Assembly (NCBI RefSeq): GCF_900168015.1 | Contig: NZ_FUYR01000001.1 | Location: forward strand, 1,610,943-1,674,942 | DNA: 64,000 nt | Origin: Daejeonella lutea | GTDB taxonomy: Bacteria > Bacteroidota > Bacteroidia > Sphingobacteriales > Sphingobacteriaceae | Direction: 5' to 3' | Shown: piece after piece, positions 54,826 to 63,882 of the stretch | Numbering within the stretch: the stretch's first letter is position 1 | Layout: every line of letters starts with the position of its first letter | Program-made: the position numbers and the translations under genes | Notes under the pieces: model-generated | What the model was told of the DNA's origin: nothing | What the model saw: only the letters and a program-made list of their open reading frames with translations | Database searches by the model: none

Positions 54826-57771
54826 TTAACCCGGCTGCTGTATTTTCAAAGTTGTTATTGTACTCTTACCTGTTTCAGATACCATAGTAACGTCCCCTTT
54901 TAAGCGGGCACTACGATTTCGAATATTAATCATCCCTTTGCCTGAATGACTCTTATTAGTATCAAATCCTTTTCCGTCATCAGAAAGTTCAATTTTGATC
55001 TCTCCATTTGTAACGCTAACATTCAACCATGCATTTTTAGCGTCAGAATGTTTTAAAACATTGTTCAATAGCTCTTTGAAAATCATCGTCACATTCCTGC
55101 TGTATTCCATCGGCAGCTTAATCTTTTTAAATGAGCTTTCGGGCTCGTTAAAATGGAAAGTGATTCCTGTATTGCTAAACAGATCACTCCCAAAATAATA
55201 CAGGTGGCTTAATATTTCATATAAATTGTCAGCTTTCGGGTCCAAAGCCCAAAGGATATCCTTTGTTCCATTATAGAGCGCTGAAGCTGTGTCTTTTATT
55301 TGAGTTACCAGCTTTCGTTCCTCGATTTTATCGGGATCAATTTTAGAGGCAAGAATATCGGAAAGGATGGAAATACGGGTAAGTTTGTTGCCCATATCGT
55401 CATGAAAATCTTCGGCGGTCTGCTCCCGGATCTTGCGTTTCTCCTCCCTTGTTATACTTTGGATCAGTAGCCTTCGTTTTTCCTTTCTCGTTATTAGATA
55501 AGACTGAGTCAAAAATATCAGAAGTACGATAAGCAAAAATACCAGAATTCTAAAGGGAGTTGTACGATAAAAAGGTGGCACAATTACAAATGAAAAGCTC
55601 TTTACGGACGATGACATGCCGTTTTCTAATACAGCTTTGACCTCAAAGGTATAAGACCCTTCTGGGATGGATAGATAATTTACCGTTGTATTTCTTACCG
55701 GGATGCTGAAATTGTCGGCGAGGCCAACAAGTCGGTACTGATATCTCAACGCATCCTGATCGCTTAGATAAATGCCGGAATATGATATCACTAAATTGTT
55801 CTGTTTATACGGAAGACTATGGGTCTTATTTGGTTCTAGAAGCTTAACAGAAGGAGTGCCTTTCACAACCGTATCCACTCCCGGCTGAGAAATCCTGACT
55901 GTTTGAATTTTAACTTCAGGTCGCGTAAACTTCATCGTTTTCAATGGATCATACACAAAAGCTCCCTTAGCTGTTCCAATCCAGATTTTTGAGCCATCAA
56001 ACAATGCGGCATTCTGATTTGCTTCTACAACAAGTCTGATTGGACGGTGATCGTTTAATATTGTGATATTCATTGTGGCAGGATCCAGTCTTAGCTTATT
56101 AATTCCTCTGCCGGTTCCAAGCCAAATATTTCGGTTATCGGAAGTGATGCTATACACCGCATTTGAGTAAAGTCCATCTGCCTGCCTGTAATTTTTTACC
56201 TTTTTATTATGGGTGTTCAAAATGTACAACCCGTCAATAGCTGTCGCAAGCATTATAAACCTGCCATATTTTTTAACACTGAGTATATTTTTCCCTTCAA
56301 TCCCAGGTATTTTATAGCTGAGATCCACTCTTTTGTTGGTAATTAACGTAACCCCATTATCGCTACCCAGGAGAATTGAATCTTTTCCTATTTCCGCGAT
56401 ACAACTGGCTGATCCTTTATAATCGCTTAACTTCACGGGTTTACTGCCCTCGTAATAGTAACAGCCCTCCGGCGAACTAACCCAAACCTGGCCTTTATGA
56501 TCACCAATAATCCCATTAACCAGGTAAGGCCCCGTTGGACTTTGCGGGGTTTGCGTAAATCTGCCGTTTTTATACTTCCACAATCCAGCTCTTAAGGTTC
56601 CGATCCATAATGCTTCCTCCCTGTCAATATATAAGCTAAAAATACTTTGCGAGCGAGGACCATCGGCAGGGATTTTATAGTAGCTTAACTGATTGTTTTT
56701 GTAATTAACCAGTCCGCCTCCAAAGGTACCCATCCAGATTCCCTGCCTTTTATTGCCCGCAAGACTCATGATAACTTCATTTGGTAGCCGCTGCGTCTGA
56801 TCAAACCTTACATACATATCGCCATTAAAGCGAAAAATACCTGATCCTTCAGTGGCGAGCCATATATTCCCGGCATTATCCAGGCAAACATCGTTCACGG
56901 CATTGTCAGTGAAGCCGTTTGATGAATTGAAACTTCTGAATGTATCGTAGCCAATGTTAAACAAACCAGCAGTTGTGCAAAACCACAGAGAACCCGATTC
57001 ATCTTGTTTAACCGCGAGGATCGCCCCATGGATTTTCTTTATTTCAGGATTCGCATAGGCTGCGATCTTACCATTTTCGACGGACAAAAAATCACCGAAA
57101 GACTGCAGATATATGGTGTGCTTGCGGATCTTATCGAAAATTATGTTGCGTACTGCAAGCTGATCATATATTTTTCCGTATGACGTGACGCGATGCCATG
57201 TTTTTCCTTGTAAACGATACAAACCCTTATGTCGGAACGATGCGTGAATATTACCCTCAGGATCAGTAGCCATTGCGTCTACTGACACTTTCCATGGAAG
57301 AACAACAGCGTGAACTCGAAGATCCTTCACCATGAACATCTCATATCCAACAGCTCCCCACAAGTTCCCATCCTTCGCTTTTACCAAATGATGAAAAATC
57401 CCTTTACCATATTTTGCCGGCTTTTTTAGCGTCAGCATGTTTTGGCCATCAAAATAACTTAATGTGCGGCTGGCAAACCACACCCTTCCAGCACCATCCT
57501 CTGCCATTGCGGTTGCAGTTCCAGCGGCACCGTCACTGCTTATAAAATTGGTGAAGTCCCGGCCGTTAAATCTGGAAATGCCCCCAAATGTGGAAATCCA
57601 TAAATTGTGTTCACGATCCTGAAAAATCCTCTGTGCCTGCGACTGAATAAGTCCATCTTCGATGTCATAGTTCTTAAAATTATAACGCTGACCGTATACT
57701 TGCTGGTTCAAGACCAGAGAAATCATAACGATAAAACTTCGGAAAATTATCTTACTAAGAATCGTAAACAT
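54826..57771 (-). CDS. beta-propeller sensor histidine kinase
   Basis: A 981-residue inner-membrane kinase. N-terminal signal/anchor (about 8-25), periplasmic two-component-regulator propeller repeats (about 30-600, e.g. LWISTFGGISRFNG and IWLATEGSGIFRFNG), Y_Y_Y domain (about 665-735), a membrane segment (742-761) and a cytoplasmic HisKA_3 domain with phospho-His790 in EDFHDDMGNKL, then HATPase with ELLNNVLKHS and SDDGKGFD. Same sensor architecture as Bacteroides hybrid regulators, but the output is a separate LuxR-type protein. The ligand is unknown. Confidence 0.92.
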   Translation of the reverse strand: MFTILSKIIFRSFIVMISLVLNQQVYGQRYNFKNYDIEDGLIQSQAQRIFQDREHNLWISTFGGISRFNGRDFTNFISSDGAAGTATAMAEDGAGRVWFASRTLSYFDGQNMLTLKKPAKYGKGIFHHLVKAKDGNLWGAVGYEMFMVKDLRVHAVVLPWKVSVDAMATDPEGNIHASFRHKGLYRLQGKTWHRVTSYGKIYDQLAVRNIIFDKIRKHTIYLQSFGDFLSVENGKIAAYANPEIKKIHGAILAVKQDESGSLWFCTTAGLFNIGYDTFRSFNSSNGFTDNAVNDVCLDNAGNIWLATEGSGIFRFNGDMYVRFDQTQRLPNEVIMSLAGNKRQGIWMGTFGGGLVNYKNNQLSYYKIPADGPRSQSIFSLYIDREEALWIGTLRAGLWKYKNGRFTQTPQSPTGPYLVNGIIGDHKGQVWVSSPEGCYYYEGSKPVKLSDYKGSASCIAEIGKDSILLGSDNGVTLITNKRVDLSYKIPGIEGKNILSVKKYGRFIMLATAIDGLYILNTHNKKVKNYRQADGLYSNAVYSITSDNRNIWLGTGRGINKLRLDPATMNITILNDHRPIRLVVEANQNAALFDGSKIWIGTAKGAFVYDPLKTMKFTRPEVKIQTVRISQPGVDTVVKGTPSVKLLEPNKTHSLPYKQNNLVISYSGIYLSDQDALRYQYRLVGLADNFSIPVRNTTVNYLSIPEGSYTFEVKAVLENGMSSSVKSFSFVIVPPFYRTTPFRILVFLLIVLLIFLTQSYLITRKEKRRLLIQSITREEKRKIREQTAEDFHDDMGNKLTRISILSDILASKIDPDKIEERKLVTQIKDTASALYNGTKDILWALDPKADNLYEILSHLYYFGSDLFSNTGITFHFNEPESSFKKIKLPMEYSRNVTMIFKELLNNVLKHSDAKNAWLNVSVTNGEIKIELSDDGKGFDTNKSHSGKGMINIRNRSARLKGDVTMVSETGKSTITTLKIQQPG

Positions 57772-57989
57772 TATAATTGGAAAATGACTATTTATCAGGT
57801 GTTCTAGCTAAAATTACCTAATTAGCATAAATATGCAAATCTGAGCGAAGATACGAACTGGAAGGCTTAGGTTTTGCGGGTGGGATATGCGAATATCGTC
57901 ATTTTTGTCCACCCTTAAGGTGGATTAGTATTTCAGAATTTTTCAAAAGTAAATTGTCAGATTGATTAACTTGCATCGACTTCTATAAA

Positions 57990-58898
57990 ATGAATATGCA
58001 GAAAATATACATGGGCGATACTGGGTTGAAGGTTTCGCCCGCGGTTTACGGATTTTACAGGTGGGAAGATGTTAAAGATCCCAGGACCACCTTAAAGAAA
58101 ATAGTTGGCCTTTGTCTCGAACTAGGGATTAACACCTTTGATCATGCCGACAGTTATGGTGCTTATCAATGCGAAGAGCTGTTTGGAGAGCTTATCGCCG
58201 ATAAAGTGTTCAAAAGAGAAGACGTTGTACTTTTTACAAAATGTGGCCTGCGGGTTCCGAACTCTCATAACCCGGATATCCGCACTAGGCATTATAACAC
58301 ATCCGCTTCACATGTTACGAAAAGTGTTGACGCGTCTTTAAAAAAGTTAAGAACCGATTATATCGATATTTTCTTACTGGACCGGATTGACCCGATCTCC
58401 AACCTGGAGGAAACGGCACTCGCACTTGAAAAGCTTGCAGATTCGGGAAAGATTAAAAATATTGGAATTGCAAATTTCTCAGTCTTCCAGCATCAGCTAC
58501 TGAGTTCGTATTTAAGGAAACCAATTGTGACAAATCACATCGAGTTCAACCTATTGAAAACTCAGGCGCTTGATAACGGTCAACTCGATTATATCAAGCA
58601 AAAATATATGCAGGCACTTGCGTCAGCACCTCTTGCAGAGGGAGAGATAGCGAATGGCACTGGAATTCAAGCTACCAGAGTACGTGAAAAGCTTGACGAA
58701 CTAAGCGGAAAGTACAATGCTGACATCGAAGCACTTGCTGTAGCCTGGCTTGTTAAACTCGGAGCAATTCCCCTGATTGGCACAACTAATGAGCAGCGAA
58801 TAAGAAACATTGCTAATAGTTTTTCAATAGACCTTGATCACCAGGATTGGTATGAGCTTTATAATGTTTCTGCTGAATTCCAGGGTGTAAAATCTTAA
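57990..58898 (+). CDS. aldo/keto reductase with altered catalytic tetrad
   Basis: A 302-residue AKR (YdhF-like) TIM-barrel oxidoreductase. ATG 57990, with a second ATG two codons later. Of the tetrad, Asp51 (FDHADSYG), Tyr56 and Lys84 (LFTKCG) are present. The His expected in the LLHRPDP motif is Asp131 (LLDRIDP). NADPH-binding residues near the C-terminus (PLIGTTNEQRIRN) are kept. It may be a weakened enzyme or have a different proton-relay. It is divergent from the sensor kinase gene, with 218 nt between them. The substrate is unknown. Confidence 0.85.
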   Translation: MNMQKIYMGDTGLKVSPAVYGFYRWEDVKDPRTTLKKIVGLCLELGINTFDHADSYGAYQCEELFGELIADKVFKREDVVLFTKCGLRVPNSHNPDIRTRHYNTSASHVTKSVDASLKKLRTDYIDIFLLDRIDPISNLEETALALEKLADSGKIKNIGIANFSVFQHQLLSSYLRKPIVTNHIEFNLLKTQALDNGQLDYIKQKYMQALASAPLAEGEIANGTGIQATRVREKLDELSGKYNADIEALAVAWLVKLGAIPLIGTTNEQRIRNIANSFSIDLDHQDWYELYNVSAEFQGVKS

Positions 58899-58901
58899 CT
58901 A

Positions 58902-59014
58902 GATGACAGTGGAGAGTTGACAGTTGTCTAGACGCTTTTGGAATCCTTAGCGATTACAAAAGCTAAACTTACATTGTCCATTTCAACCTTTAGCTATCGG
59001 GTGTCAACTGTCAA
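58902..59014. repeat. 7-bp tandem units with a distant inverted copy
   Basis: Four 7-bp units (GATGACA, GTGGAGA, GTTGACA, GTTGTCT) run from 58902 to 58929. TTGACAGTTG (58917-58926) recurs inverted as CAACTGTCAA at 59005-59014, 78 bp away. Similar in style to the 7-bp array at 23.3 kb. Confidence 0.7.
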
Positions 59015-59022
59015 TCAGAAAA

Positions 59023-59316
59023 ATGGAATGGATTGAGAATAATTTATTAAGATGCGTATTTAAAGCGATCACCGGAGCGGATTGTCCCGGATGTGGATTT
59101 CAGCGATCGCTTATTTATTTGATACGGGGAGATTTTCTTAGCAGTTTTGCAATTTACCCTGGCCTGATTCCTATTCTGCTTTTTGGTTTATGGACAATCC
59201 TTGGGACACGTTACCCGGTCAAGAATCATAATTTGATTACTCAAGGGCTCTTTTTTTTATCCGTCGCAACTGTATTTATATCTTACATTTTAAAGCTGCT
59301 AAATGCAGGAGGTTAA
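59023..59316 (+). CDS. DUF2752 small membrane protein
   Basis: A 97-residue membrane protein with the DUF2752 signature CPGCGFQRS (Cys21 and Cys24 followed by the Arg) and two predicted membrane segments (about 44-60 and 73-91). Function unknown. Its TAA stop shares the TTAA at 59313-59316 with the stop of the convergent RDD gene. Confidence 0.8.
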   Translation: MEWIENNLLRCVFKAITGADCPGCGFQRSLIYLIRGDFLSSFAIYPGLIPILLFGLWTILGTRYPVKNHNLITQGLFFLSVATVFISYILKLLNAGG

Positions 59317-60050
59317 ATCGAATCGCTGCGAACCGAAAGGTGGTTGTAGTCCTTGACAATAGTCTCTAAAAACTCTAATTCACTAACATACCCTGAAGTT
59401 TTTATTCCAAGGTGCTCCTCGACCTGGATTTTCATGTTGTACAATAAATTCTTGTTGCCGCTGGCCGAGAAAGTATTCAATACTTCCTGAATTAGCAGTA
59501 CTTCTTTGTCGGTTAAATGAATGACTTCCTGATAAACTGGCTGGTAATTATCATCTTCAGGAATGAAAGCTAAATGATCCAACTGTGTGTGCGGTTCCGT
59601 CTTAATGAGCGTGGTCCCCGCAATGAGATCACCAATTCTCTGCTTATTGGGTGTTGAAGCTACTGAAATTACCGCTGCTAAATGGGCAGTAAGAGAAAAA
59701 TCGACCATCCTGAATACCCATCTGATTAAATACTGGCCCAGTGTTGGCCTTGCGCCATTCAAGCTTATTACTCTAATCTTCATGGCCACCTTACCAATGC
59801 TCTGACCCCTAAAAAAAACTTCGCAGACCAGGTCATAAAAGCAGAAGATAGCGCCATAAGTCCAGAGTACGACTGTCCGGTTTTTGCCCAGTCCACTTGG
59901 TGTTGCATAGGAGGAAATTGTCATTAGCAGAATATACAGGATAATGAATATCCCTAAATCAATTAGCCTTGCCAGAATTCTCTCCCCCAAACCAGCTACG
60001 GGATAATCAATTGTGATATTTTGAGAAGTGTGGATTTTTACCGTTTGCAT
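59313..60050 (-). CDS. RDD family membrane protein
   Basis: A 245-residue protein from ATG 60050 (an in-frame TTG at 60056 is less likely). RDD domain (about 15-155) with ARLIDLGIF, RGQSIGKVAMKIRV and RIGDLIAGTTLIK and 3-4 membrane segments, followed by a soluble tail of about 85 residues. RDD proteins are of unknown general function; some act in ion transport. It is divergent from the SpoIIM-like gene and likely belongs to the same functional group. Confidence 0.87.
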   Translation of the reverse strand: MQTVKIHTSQNITIDYPVAGLGERILARLIDLGIFIILYILLMTISSYATPSGLGKNRTVVLWTYGAIFCFYDLVCEVFFRGQSIGKVAMKIRVISLNGARPTLGQYLIRWVFRMVDFSLTAHLAAVISVASTPNKQRIGDLIAGTTLIKTEPHTQLDHLAFIPEDDNYQPVYQEVIHLTDKEVLLIQEVLNTFSASGNKNLLYNMKIQVEEHLGIKTSGYVSELEFLETIVKDYNHLSVRSDSI

Positions 60051-60067
60051 CGACAATAATAATGTTC

Positions 60068-60079
60068 AACAATATTGTT
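60068..60079. promoter_or_regulatory. palindrome in the RDD/SpoIIM-like divergent promoter region
   Basis: Perfect 12-bp palindrome AACAATATTGTT in the 82-nt gap between divergent genes. It is a candidate operator; chance occurrence in AT-rich DNA cannot be excluded. Confidence 0.35.
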
Positions 60080-60132
60080 AGAATAAATTAAAAAATGTAA
60101 TTATTTTAACACAATATTCGGATCATCTACCA

Positions 60133-61104
60133 ATGAGAGAAGCTTTGTTTGTAAAGCATAATTCTGCTAAATGGAAAAAGTACGACAGCTTCAAATCCGA
60201 CAATCCGGATGAACTTGCTCAATTTTTTCTGGAGATCACGGATGATCTGGCCTACGCAAAGACGTTTTATCCAAAATCTAAAACCACTGACTATCTGAAT
60301 GGACTCGCCTCACGATTTCATCAGACTATTTATCGCAACAAAAAGGAGAAGTCCAACCGGTTTATATTATTTTGGAAAATCGAGTTGCCAATGCTTTTCA
60401 AACAATATCAAAAGCCTTTGTTCTATTCGTTTGTTTTCTTCGTGTTCGCCCTTCTGATCGGCATTTTCTCCGCCCGATACGATGATCAGTTTGTCAGAAT
60501 GATTATGGGCCACCAGTACGTCAACATGACCAATGAAAACATCGCCAAAGGTGATCCGTTCGGAGTGTATAAACAAGCCCCTGAATTTCCAATGTTTTAC
60601 TATATCGCACAAAACAACCTGAATGCCGCATTTTACACATTCACCAGTGGGATTTTTCTATCCGTAGGAACCATAATTGCTCTTTTGAAAAATGGCATTA
60701 TGCTGGGCTCTTTTGAATATTACTTTTTTAGTAAAGGTTTGGGCATAGAGTCTATCCTGGTTATCTGGATCCACGGCACCCTCGAAATTTCAGCCATAAT
60801 TTTAACCGGCGGAGCTGGTCTGGTGCTCGGGAACAGCATTCTATTTCCAAAAACATATAAACGGATGGAGTCATTTAAACGAGGCGCAAAGGATGGTATG
60901 AAAATTTGCATTGGACTTGTGCCAATTTGGGTTTTTGCAGCGTTCCTGGAAGGCTTCATAACCAGACATACAGACATGCCCGTTTGGATGAGCGTTTTCA
61001 TTCTTGGAAGCTCCCTGTTATTTATCATCTGGTATGTCATATTATACCCTAACTATTTACATAAATCATTAAGCTATAAAACGAGCAATGGAAGAAAGCT
61101 TTGA
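60133..61104 (+). CDS. SpoIIM-like (stage II sporulation M family) membrane protein
   Basis: A 323-residue membrane protein. A soluble N-terminal region (residues 1-90, ALFVKHNSAKWKKYDSF) precedes five or so membrane segments with GTLEISAIILTGGAGLVLG, the recognisable SpoIIM block. The organism shows no sporulation genes and the family is widespread in non-sporeformers beside MoxR genes. First gene of the operon; the next gene overlaps it by 17 nt. Confidence 0.85.
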   Translation: MREALFVKHNSAKWKKYDSFKSDNPDELAQFFLEITDDLAYAKTFYPKSKTTDYLNGLASRFHQTIYRNKKEKSNRFILFWKIELPMLFKQYQKPLFYSFVFFVFALLIGIFSARYDDQFVRMIMGHQYVNMTNENIAKGDPFGVYKQAPEFPMFYYIAQNNLNAAFYTFTSGIFLSVGTIIALLKNGIMLGSFEYYFFSKGLGIESILVIWIHGTLEISAIILTGGAGLVLGNSILFPKTYKRMESFKRGAKDGMKICIGLVPIWVFAAFLEGFITRHTDMPVWMSVFILGSSLLFIIWYVILYPNYLHKSLSYKTSNGRKL

Positions 61105-61975
61105 ACCCAGGAAAGTGCGCGATTTCGGAGAAATCATAAATGACACCTTCGTCTTCATATTCAAAACCTGGAAACCTTTACTGAAGGCTTATGCAACGAT
61201 CTGCGGCTTTTTTGTGATTGGAAGTTTGCTTGCCACGCTGTTACAGCAGTTTCGGATGATGAAAGGAATGCGGGAGGGCTTTGCAAATGTTCCCCGAAAT
61301 CCGTTTGGCATTTTATCAAACATGTTGGGATTCGAATATATAGTCGCCATGCTGTTCTCATTTATGACGTACACGGTGATCACCCTAACCACGCTGTCAT
61401 TCATACATTTATACAGGGAAAAAGGAAATGAAGTTCCTACTGTAGAAGAGGTTTGGACTTTTGTTAAATTTTACTTTTTCCAATTCCTGGGAAGCGGAAT
61501 ACTAATGTTTATTCTATTTTTTGTGGGGTTTATGTTTTGCCTGGTCCCCGGAATTTATCTATATCCTATTATCTCCCTTATTTTCCCGATAATGCTTATA
61601 GAAAGCACTAACCTGGGATTCGCATTTAGTAAAGCCTTTACATTGATCAAAGGCAACTGGTGGGCAACCTTTGGGGTACAGGCAATTATGCTAATACTTA
61701 TTACCCTGGCAGGGTTCGTATTTTATATTCCGATGATGGTCGCTGGTATGGGCGGCTTCTTCACCGGCATCGCCAAAATGAATACTCTCAACGTAGTTCT
61801 AAAGGTTGTGATTGCCCATATTAACATGGCCTTTTTCGTCTTTCCAAATATTGCCATCGCCTTATCCTACTACAGTTTGAGCGAACAGAAGGATGGTACA
61901 GGTCTCATGGATCGAATAAAGAGTTTCGGAAAAAAAGACACGGGTAATCCCGAGCTGGCGCCCGAGGAATATTGA
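61088..61975 (+). CDS. multi-pass membrane protein of the MoxR-linked operon
   Basis: A 295-residue protein with about six membrane segments (starting near 30-50 and ending near 255-275), an FGEIINDTFVFIFKTWKPL N-terminal block and LIKGNWWATFG near 187-197. I cannot assign a family beyond resemblance to uncharacterised membrane proteins with glycerophosphodiesterase-membrane-domain-like folds. It overlaps the SpoIIM-like gene by 17 nt and the next gene begins 5 nt after its stop. Confidence 0.75.
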   Translation: MEESFEPRKVRDFGEIINDTFVFIFKTWKPLLKAYATICGFFVIGSLLATLLQQFRMMKGMREGFANVPRNPFGILSNMLGFEYIVAMLFSFMTYTVITLTTLSFIHLYREKGNEVPTVEEVWTFVKFYFFQFLGSGILMFILFFVGFMFCLVPGIYLYPIISLIFPIMLIESTNLGFAFSKAFTLIKGNWWATFGVQAIMLILITLAGFVFYIPMMVAGMGGFFTGIAKMNTLNVVLKVVIAHINMAFFVFPNIAIALSYYSLSEQKDGTGLMDRIKSFGKKDTGNPELAPEEY

Positions 61976-61980
61976 TCAGA

Positions 61981-62706
61981 ATGCAGAAATTCATCCTTGT
62001 TTTATTCCTACTTCTTGCTCTGGGAACTATCCCTCAATCATTCAGCGCGGTCAACGTGAAAAAGCCAAACCGCATCCAGTTGGATAGCAGTCTTGTAGTA
62101 GCAAAATCATTTAATCAGGCGGCATTGGACAAGCATCGCTCGGATTCCGACTTTCAGTATGGAGAGAAGTACCAAACTGCATTATCGTGGTGGGACCGTT
62201 TTTGGAAATGGTTCTGGAACCAGTTCAGCAGCGCAGTCTCCGATTCGACATCGAGTAACCTCGCACGAAATGTTTCAGCAATTATCCTGGCGGGTTTGAT
62301 CATATTTCTTGTAATAAAATTTTCCGGGGCGGGAGTCCTGCAGCTATTTACTGGAAAAGCCAGGGTCGTGCCTTTGGCGTACGCTGAATCTCTTGACAAT
62401 ATTCATGAGATTGACTTTGATCCTGAAATCGAGAAAGCAACGCAAAATCGTGATTACCGGCTCGCTGTACGTATGCTATACCTTAAATGCCTTAAGAAAC
62501 TTAGTGATGCCGGATTTATTTCATGGCAAATCGACAAGACAAACTCCGCTTATATTTCTGAGCTAGTAAATCACGACAGAAAACAACAGTTTGCATCACT
62601 AACACGACAATTCGAATTTATCTGGTATGGAGAATTTAACATAGACCAGTCCGTGTTTACAGCTATCAAGCAAGATTTTAAGGATTTTAACCAGGGTTTA
62701 TCATGA
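61981..62706 (+). CDS. DUF4129-like membrane protein
   Basis: A 241-residue protein from ATG 61981 (MQKFILVLF; an in-frame TTG at 61972 overlaps the previous stop and is less likely). Signal peptide (1-22), a short periplasmic segment, one membrane segment (about 95-113) and a cytoplasmic DUF4129 domain (about 145-240) with RDYRLAVRMLYLKCLKKLSDAGFI. Function unknown. Its stop overlaps the next start by 4 nt. Confidence 0.8.
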   Translation: MQKFILVLFLLLALGTIPQSFSAVNVKKPNRIQLDSSLVVAKSFNQAALDKHRSDSDFQYGEKYQTALSWWDRFWKWFWNQFSSAVSDSTSSNLARNVSAIILAGLIIFLVIKFSGAGVLQLFTGKARVVPLAYAESLDNIHEIDFDPEIEKATQNRDYRLAVRMLYLKCLKKLSDAGFISWQIDKTNSAYISELVNHDRKQQFASLTRQFEFIWYGEFNIDQSVFTAIKQDFKDFNQGLS

Positions 62707-63881
62707 GAGACCTTAAGATCTATATTGCCTTAGGTTCACTTCTTTTAGTGATTTATCTGATTGCCCAACATAATAAACCGCTGCCAGTCGATTGGACACC
62801 GACGTATTCAAAGGACGACAAAATTCCGTATGGCACCTACTTATTGCACCGTCAAATTAATGATATTCTACCGGGAAGCAAGGTATTAGTTCGGCGGAAG
62901 CCTGTATTCAACGTTTTTCAGGAAGAGAATGTCCAAGCAGGCAACTATTTGATTATTGCAGGTTCGATTAACCTTGACATATATGATTTTAAAAAGCTAG
63001 TCAAGTATATGCAAGCGGGGAGCAATGTTTTTATCGCGACATATTACCTCGGTAACTTCTTGAATGACACTCTCAAGACAACAATAAGCAGCGAAATAAA
63101 GCTGAATGATAAGGGATATTCGCAGCACTTCACCAATCCATCCTTGAATCCGGCAAAAAAATACTTATTCGATAAGGATATAGGGAATCAGTATTTCAGC
63201 AAATTAGACACTACAAGAGCTATTGTTTTAGCCGTGAACAACAATGGACACAGCACATTTATTAAATATCCCTTCGGTAAAGGTGCTCTGTACTTAATGT
63301 CGAGCCCTCAATTCTTTACCAATTATAATCTTATTAAGTACGATGGAGCTGACTTTGCGGCCAAATCAATGTCATACCTTTCGCCGGGCGGAGATTTAAT
63401 TTGGGATGAATTTTCAGCAAAAGGACCCGGGCAAGTCAATGCCCCACTTAGTGTATTCTTAAATATTCCCGAATTAAAATGGGCTTATTACATAGCTTTA
63501 TTCAGCCTGATCGCGTTCGTGTTTTTCGAAATAAAGCGACGCCAGCGCATTATACCCATAATTCAGCCTTTGCAAAATAACACCATAGAATTTGTGAATG
63601 TAGTAGGTCAGGTTTACTATGAACGCAAGGACCATAAAAACCTGATTGACAAAAAAATTGCTTACTTGTTTGAAAACATCCGCTCGCGATACCGCCTCAA
63701 CACGAATAATATTGACGAGGAATTTATTACAACACTTAGCAATAAAACGGAGATATCAAGAGAAGCCATCCAAAATCTGATGGCCTTAGTTAAACACTAT
63801 TCAGAACTTACAAAGATTAGCGATCAGCAACTCATCGAATTCAACAGGGAAATAGAAAATTTTTATAATAAATCAGCATAA
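62703..63881 (+). CDS. DUF4350-like membrane protein
   Basis: A 392-residue protein with an N-terminal membrane anchor (about 5-20), a periplasmic domain (25-255) containing PYGTYLLHRQINDILPGSK and LWDEFSA-like blocks, a second membrane segment (about 265-283) and a cytoplasmic tail of about 105 residues. This layout fits DUF4350. Function unknown. ATGA overlap with the upstream gene; the MoxR gene starts 1 nt after its stop. Confidence 0.8.
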   Translation: MRDLKIYIALGSLLLVIYLIAQHNKPLPVDWTPTYSKDDKIPYGTYLLHRQINDILPGSKVLVRRKPVFNVFQEENVQAGNYLIIAGSINLDIYDFKKLVKYMQAGSNVFIATYYLGNFLNDTLKTTISSEIKLNDKGYSQHFTNPSLNPAKKYLFDKDIGNQYFSKLDTTRAIVLAVNNNGHSTFIKYPFGKGALYLMSSPQFFTNYNLIKYDGADFAAKSMSYLSPGGDLIWDEFSAKGPGQVNAPLSVFLNIPELKWAYYIALFSLIAFVFFEIKRRQRIIPIIQPLQNNTIEFVNVVGQVYYERKDHKNLIDKKIAYLFENIRSRYRLNTNNIDEEFITTLSNKTEISREAIQNLMALVKHYSELTKISDQQLIEFNREIENFYNKSA

Positions 63882-63882
63882 T

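Noticed and set aside
60133-61104. Evidence of sporulation from the SpoIIM-like protein
   Set aside because: The family is common in non-sporeforming bacteria near MoxR genes and no other sporulation gene is present.
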